From contig NZ_JAKWJR010000014.1 in assembly GCF_022761125.1 (NCBI RefSeq), positions 62,001 to 126,000 on the forward strand: a DNA stretch of 64,000 bases, read 5' to 3'. The notes under the pieces are model-generated. The model was not told the DNA's origin, did not search any database, and saw nothing but the letters and a program-made list of their open reading frames with translations. Below are positions 60,933 to 64,000 of the stretch, one piece after another. Source of the DNA: Nocardioides sp. SR21. GTDB taxonomy: Bacteria > Actinomycetota > Actinomycetes > Propionibacteriales > Nocardioidaceae. Position 1 is the stretch's first letter. Each line of letters starts with the position of its first letter. The translations under genes and the position numbers were made by a program.

Positions 60933-61466
60933 GTGGTCTTCACTCATGACACCGAGGTCTCACTGCAGGCGGCTGCCGTCCTGGCCAACTCCGGCCTCGA
61001 GCCCGACACGCTCACGTCGATCGAGGACCTCGACGCGTTCTACGAGGAGTTCGAGTTCACCGGGCGCCGCGACGGCGACGAGGCCGAGCTGGACGCGGTC
61101 CGCGCGATCCGCGACGACCTCTACCTGCTGCTGACCGCGAACCGCGACGAGGCGGTGTCGATGGTGAACACGATGCTCGCCGAGGCGGGGGCCATCCCCC
61201 AGCTCGTGCGCCATGACCAGTGGGACTGGCACCTGCACGCGGTCGGCCCCGAGCGCGACCTGCCGACCCGGATCGCGGTCGAGGTCGCGATGGCGATGAT
61301 CGACGTGATCCGCGCCGACGAGATGAGCCGGCTCGGCGTCTGCGCCGACGACACCTGCCGCGGGGTCGTGCTCGACCTGTCCCGCAACCGGTCCAAGCGG
61401 TTCTGCTCGACCGCGTGCGGCAACCGGAACGCCGTGGCGGCGTACCGACGCCGGAAGTCGGGCTAG
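60933..61466 (+). CDS. ABATE/CGNR zinc-finger regulator
   Basis: A 177-residue protein. The N-terminal helical domain (DTEVSLQAAAVLANSG, LDAFYEEFEFTGRRDGDEAE) is the putative stress-induced regulator part. The C-terminal zinc finger has CADDTCRGVVLDLSRNRSKR followed by FCSTACGNRNAVAAYRRRK, with four Cys ligands and the CGNR box. Members are thought to be DNA-binding regulators. Divergence from an EamA exporter suggests it controls export. Confidence 0.9.
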   Translation: MVFTHDTEVSLQAAAVLANSGLEPDTLTSIEDLDAFYEEFEFTGRRDGDEAELDAVRAIRDDLYLLLTANRDEAVSMVNTMLAEAGAIPQLVRHDQWDWHLHAVGPERDLPTRIAVEVAMAMIDVIRADEMSRLGVCADDTCRGVVLDLSRNRSKRFCSTACGNRNAVAAYRRRKSG

Positions 61467-61472
61467 ACGGGC

Positions 61473-61530
61473 GAGTCTCGATACGCCGGCCGCGACCTCC
61501 TACGCCGGCCGCCCGGCAGCTCGACCCAGC
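61473..61530. repeat. dispersed intergenic repeat, degenerate copy
   Basis: Begins GAGTCTCGATACGCCGG and ends CAGCTCGACCC, matching head and tail of the repeat at 27.6 kb. Inside, TACGCCGGCCGC occurs twice (61482-61493 and 61501-61512). It lies between convergent genes. Confidence 0.6.
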
Positions 61531-61554
61531 GCGTTCTTCTCAGCCATCGCAGGC

Positions 61555-62337
61555 TCAGGCCGAGCGCCCGAGGAAGCGCCGCAGCACCTCGGTGAAGATC
61601 TGCGGCTCCTCGGAGTGCACCCAGTGCCCGGCGCCCTTGATCGTGATCCGCCGGACCTTCGGGAACCAGCGCGACATCGCCTCGGCGTGCTCGTCCTGGA
61701 CGTACGCCGACTTCTCCCCCGCGATCCACAGCGTGCTGCCGTCGTACGGCGCGGTGCCCGCGAGCGCGTCCTCCGGCCAGCCGCCGAGCGAGGCGAGGTC
61801 GCGGCCGAGCACCTCGAGGTTGGGCTGCCACGACCAGCCGTCGTCGGTGCGCCGGAGGTTCTGCAGCAGGAAGCTGCGCACGGTCCGGCTCGGCACCGCC
61901 GGCTCCAGCGCGGCGTCGGCGTCGCCCCGGCTCTCGAGGGCCGACAGGTCGAGCGCCAGCATCGCCTCGATGTAGCCGGCGAACTCGCTGCGCGACTCGT
62001 AGTCGACGGGCGCGACGTCCACCACGCAGAGCCGCTCGACCAGCTCGGGGTGGCGCAGCGCCAGCACCATCGCGGCCTTGCCGCCCATCGAGTGGCCGAC
62101 CAGCGCCACCGGGTCGTCAGCGGAGAACAGCTCGGCGACCCGGTCCGCGACGTCGACGTAGTCGAAGTGGTCGGGCCACTCGGACTTCCCGTGGTGCGGC
62201 ATGTCGACGAGCAGGACGCGGTGGTCCTCGGCGACCGACTTCGCGATCGTGGTCCAGTTCTTGCCCTGCCCGAACAGCCCGTGACAGAAGACGACCAGCG
62301 GCCCGCTCTCCCCCAGGGTCGTGGTGTTCAGCACCAC
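61555..62337 (-). CDS. alpha/beta hydrolase (YbfF-like esterase)
   Basis: A 260-residue cytosolic hydrolase with the alpha/beta fold. The oxyanion segment is FCHGLFGQGKNW, the nucleophile is S83 in VGHSMGGKAAM, the acid is likely in the AGEKSAY region, and the catalytic His is in GAGHWVHSEEP. This sequence set fits the YbfF/ABHD11 esterase group. The natural ester is unknown. It overlaps the GH114 gene by 10 bases and follows it on the same strand. Confidence 0.9.
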   Translation of the reverse strand: MVLNTTTLGESGPLVVFCHGLFGQGKNWTTIAKSVAEDHRVLLVDMPHHGKSEWPDHFDYVDVADRVAELFSADDPVALVGHSMGGKAAMVLALRHPELVERLCVVDVAPVDYESRSEFAGYIEAMLALDLSALESRGDADAALEPAVPSRTVRSFLLQNLRRTDDGWSWQPNLEVLGRDLASLGGWPEDALAGTAPYDGSTLWIAGEKSAYVQDEHAEAMSRWFPKVRRITIKGAGHWVHSEEPQIFTEVLRRFLGRSA

Positions 62338-63086
62338 CGGCGTACCCCCGTCGGCGTGAGGTCACGGTCGCGCAGGACGACCGGCAGCAGGTCGCCGACG
62401 TGGGCGCAGGCCCACTCGAAGTCCCGGGCGCGGTACTCGATCGAGAGCACCTGGTCGCCGAAGTCGTCGGTGTACGCGTCGCACTCGTGGTACCGCCCGC
62501 ACTCCTCGGCGACCACGAAGTCGAAGCCGATGCTGGTGCCGTCGTACCCGGCGAGGTTCTTCTGGCCGGCGTCGAGACCCGCGTCGTGCGCGACGCGGAC
62601 CAGTCGCTCGGCGTAGGCGAGGTTGTGCGAGCGCTTCAGCAGGCCGTGGCTGCGCGTGAACGAGTCGAGATTGTCGAACTCCACGGCGTCGAAGCCGTCG
62701 GTGGCGCACCGGTCGATCCAGCGGCCGACGATGCGGGCCAGCTGGCGCCGCTTGGCGTTCGTGCGGGTGTCGAGCAGCCACTCGCCCCAGCCCTCGTCGA
62801 CGACCGGCTTGCCGTGGTCCTTGAGCACCAGCTTCCAGTGCTTTCGCCACAGCGAGCGCTCGCCGGGCTGGGTCTGGAACCCGTTGACGTAGCAGACGTT
62901 GTAGCGCCCGGCCGCGGGCTCGGCCTCCCGGTCGCGCACCACGATGCCGACGTTGTCGGGCACCGAGCGGTTCCCGCCGAGCTGGTAGTCGACGTCGGTG
63001 CCGGTCGGGATCTCGGCGTACGCCGGAGCCGCGCCTCCCGCCAGGACCAGTGCCGTGAGCAGGGCTGCCGCGCGACGACGAATCAT
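62328..63086 (-). CDS. secreted GH114 (endo-alpha-1,4-polygalactosaminidase-like) hydrolase
   Basis: A 252-residue exported protein with signal MIRRRAAALLTALVLAGGAA. The mature part is a TIM-barrel of the GH114 group, with VCYVNGFQTQPGE, EWLLDTRTNAKRRQLARIVG and FDAVEFDNLDSFTRSHGL, whose acidic residues form the active site, and GQKNLAGYDGTSIGFDFVVA. Such enzymes cut galactosamine-containing polysaccharides. TAGGCT lies 6 bases before the ATG and contains the stop codon of the upstream MFS gene. Confidence 0.88.
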   Translation of the reverse strand: MIRRRAAALLTALVLAGGAAPAYAEIPTGTDVDYQLGGNRSVPDNVGIVVRDREAEPAAGRYNVCYVNGFQTQPGERSLWRKHWKLVLKDHGKPVVDEGWGEWLLDTRTNAKRRQLARIVGRWIDRCATDGFDAVEFDNLDSFTRSHGLLKRSHNLAYAERLVRVAHDAGLDAGQKNLAGYDGTSIGFDFVVAEECGRYHECDAYTDDFGDQVLSIEYRARDFEWACAHVGDLLPVVLRDRDLTPTGVRRWC

Positions 63087-63095
63087 GGTGCCAGC

Positions 63096-64000
63096 CTAGG
63101 CGGGGGCCGGCTCCGACTCCTCGGCGGTCAGGGGCTGGGCGATGCTCTCGAGCGACTTGCCCTCCGCCTTCACCCCGAAGATCGCCTCGACCACGCCGGC
63201 CGCGATCATCAGGGCGGCGCCGATGAAGTAGCCCAGCGCGATCCCGGTGATGTCGCCGCTGGCCGAGGCCCGGTCGATGAGCCAGCCGAACAGCAGCGGA
63301 CCGCTGATGCCGCCCGCCGCGGTGCCGATCGCGTAGAAGAACGCGATGCACAGCGCACGGGTCTCCATCGGGAAGATCTCGCTGGCCGTGAGGTACGCCG
63401 CGCTCGCGCCGGCGGAGGCGAAGAAGAAGATCACGGCACCCAGGACCGTCAGCGACACCGCGGTCACCGAGCCGAGCAGGAACCCGGTCACGCCGAGCAG
63501 CGCGCCGGAGAACACGTAGGTGAACGTGATCATCCGGACCCGCCCGATCTTGTCGAACAGCGGGCTGAGCAGCAGGGCGCCGGCGAAGTTGCTGAGCGCG
63601 AAGATCGCGAGGTACCAGCCGGTCTGCTTCACCCCGAGGAACGTGGTGAGGGTGTCGCCGTACGTGAAGAAGAAGGCGTTGTAGAGGAACGCCTGGCCGA
63701 CGAAGAGCGAGAAGCACAGGATCGTGCGGCGCGGGTAGAGCGTGAACACGGTGCGCGCGATCATCGTCAGCGGGATCGTCTTGCGCTGCCGGATGGTGAG
63801 GGTCTCCGTGGCCTCCGGAAGGTCCTCGCCGGTCTCCTCGACGACCGTCTTCTCGATGTCGACGACGACCCTCTCGGCCTCGTCCTCGCGACCGTGGATG
63901 AAGAGCCAGCGCGGGCTCTCCGGCACGTGCCGGCGGACCAGCAGGATGCCGATGGCGAGAACGGCACCGAGGCCGAACGCGAGCCGCCAGCCCCACTCCG
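63096..64000 (-). CDS. MFS transporter, sugar-porter-like, 5'-truncated
   Basis: The last 301 residues of a major facilitator; the start lies beyond the right edge. It begins in frame with EWGWRLAFGLGAVLAIGILL, then RRHVPESPRWLFIHGREDEA, the characteristic PESPRW of the sugar/metabolite porter group. A cytosolic loop and six C-terminal helices follow, including SEIFPMETRALCIAFFYAIG. Likely imports sugars or organic acids. Its TAG stop sits within the GH114 promoter -10. Confidence 0.9.
   Translation of the reverse strand, partial: EWGWRLAFGLGAVLAIGILLVRRHVPESPRWLFIHGREDEAERVVVDIEKTVVEETGEDLPEATETLTIRQRKTIPLTMIARTVFTLYPRRTILCFSLFVGQAFLYNAFFFTYGDTLTTFLGVKQTGWYLAIFALSNFAGALLLSPLFDKIGRVRMITFTYVFSGALLGVTGFLLGSVTAVSLTVLGAVIFFFASAGASAAYLTASEIFPMETRALCIAFFYAIGTAAGGISGPLLFGWLIDRASASGDITGIALGYFIGAALMIAAGVVEAIFGVKAEGKSLESIAQPLTAEESEPAPA

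Overview
The window is high-GC DNA with dense, often overlapping genes, GTG starts, a furA-katG pair, a GlgE-type glycogen pathway, SigE-family and CGNR-type regulators, and electron-transfer flavoprotein and acyl-CoA enzymes. This points to an actinobacterium, most probably Propionibacteriales and close to Nocardioides; that placement is from memory of gene content, not from a search. No rRNA, insertion sequence, phage gene or CRISPR array is seen. No gene-free stretch exceeds 300 bases; the longest gaps (about 160-180 bases) hold promoters, hairpins and a dispersed repeat.

Layout. Bases 1-6.3 kb: the start of an acyl-CoA synthetase gene, katG-furA with a textbook operator, tRNA-Ala(GGC), then a coupled run (46-residue membrane protein, nadD, rsfS, histidine phosphatase) and proA. 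6.4-12.2 kb: secreted lysyl-oxidase-like protein, ClC channel, small-molecule kinase, etfBA and a small membrane protein. 12.3-21.5 kb: two secreted proteins, enoyl-CoA hydratase, glgX, a GNAT enzyme and a large SARP/AfsR-type regulator. 21.5-35.1 kb: glgP, a divergent M36 metallopeptidase, then the overlapping operon glgE-treS-mak-glgB. Together these are the core of trehalose to maltose-1-phosphate to alpha-glucan metabolism. 35.1-41.2 kb: Nudix, YccF, EamA exporter, LysR, a YbbN-like co-chaperone, an acetyl-CoA hydrolase/transferase family protein and a PASTA lipoprotein.

41.2-58.3 kb is an acyl-CoA and regulation region. An isobutyryl-CoA-mutase-type large subunit (signature residues F67 and Q185) sits behind an 18-bp perfect palindrome next to a MerR-VOC-SDR-MarR-YjbR operon. 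A MerR-type divergent promoter faces an MFS exporter. A 1346-residue secreted protein (HExxH metallopeptidase plus von Willebrand A domain) follows. Then come meaB, thiolase, methylmalonyl/ethylmalonyl-CoA epimerase and crotonyl-CoA carboxylase/reductase (all four CO2-binding residues kept), and a FilP/Scy-like coiled-coil gene coupled to an AI-2E family permease. 58.3-64 kb: a sigma/putative anti-sigma pair, a divergent EamA/CGNR pair, an alpha/beta hydrolase, a GH114 hydrolase and a truncated MFS gene.

Two themes cut across the window. Many start codons lie 6-7 bases after a TANNNT -10 element, so leaderless mRNAs seem common, and this was used to choose several starts. A dispersed repeat built from GGTCTCGATACG and CTCGACCACC ends recurs between genes.
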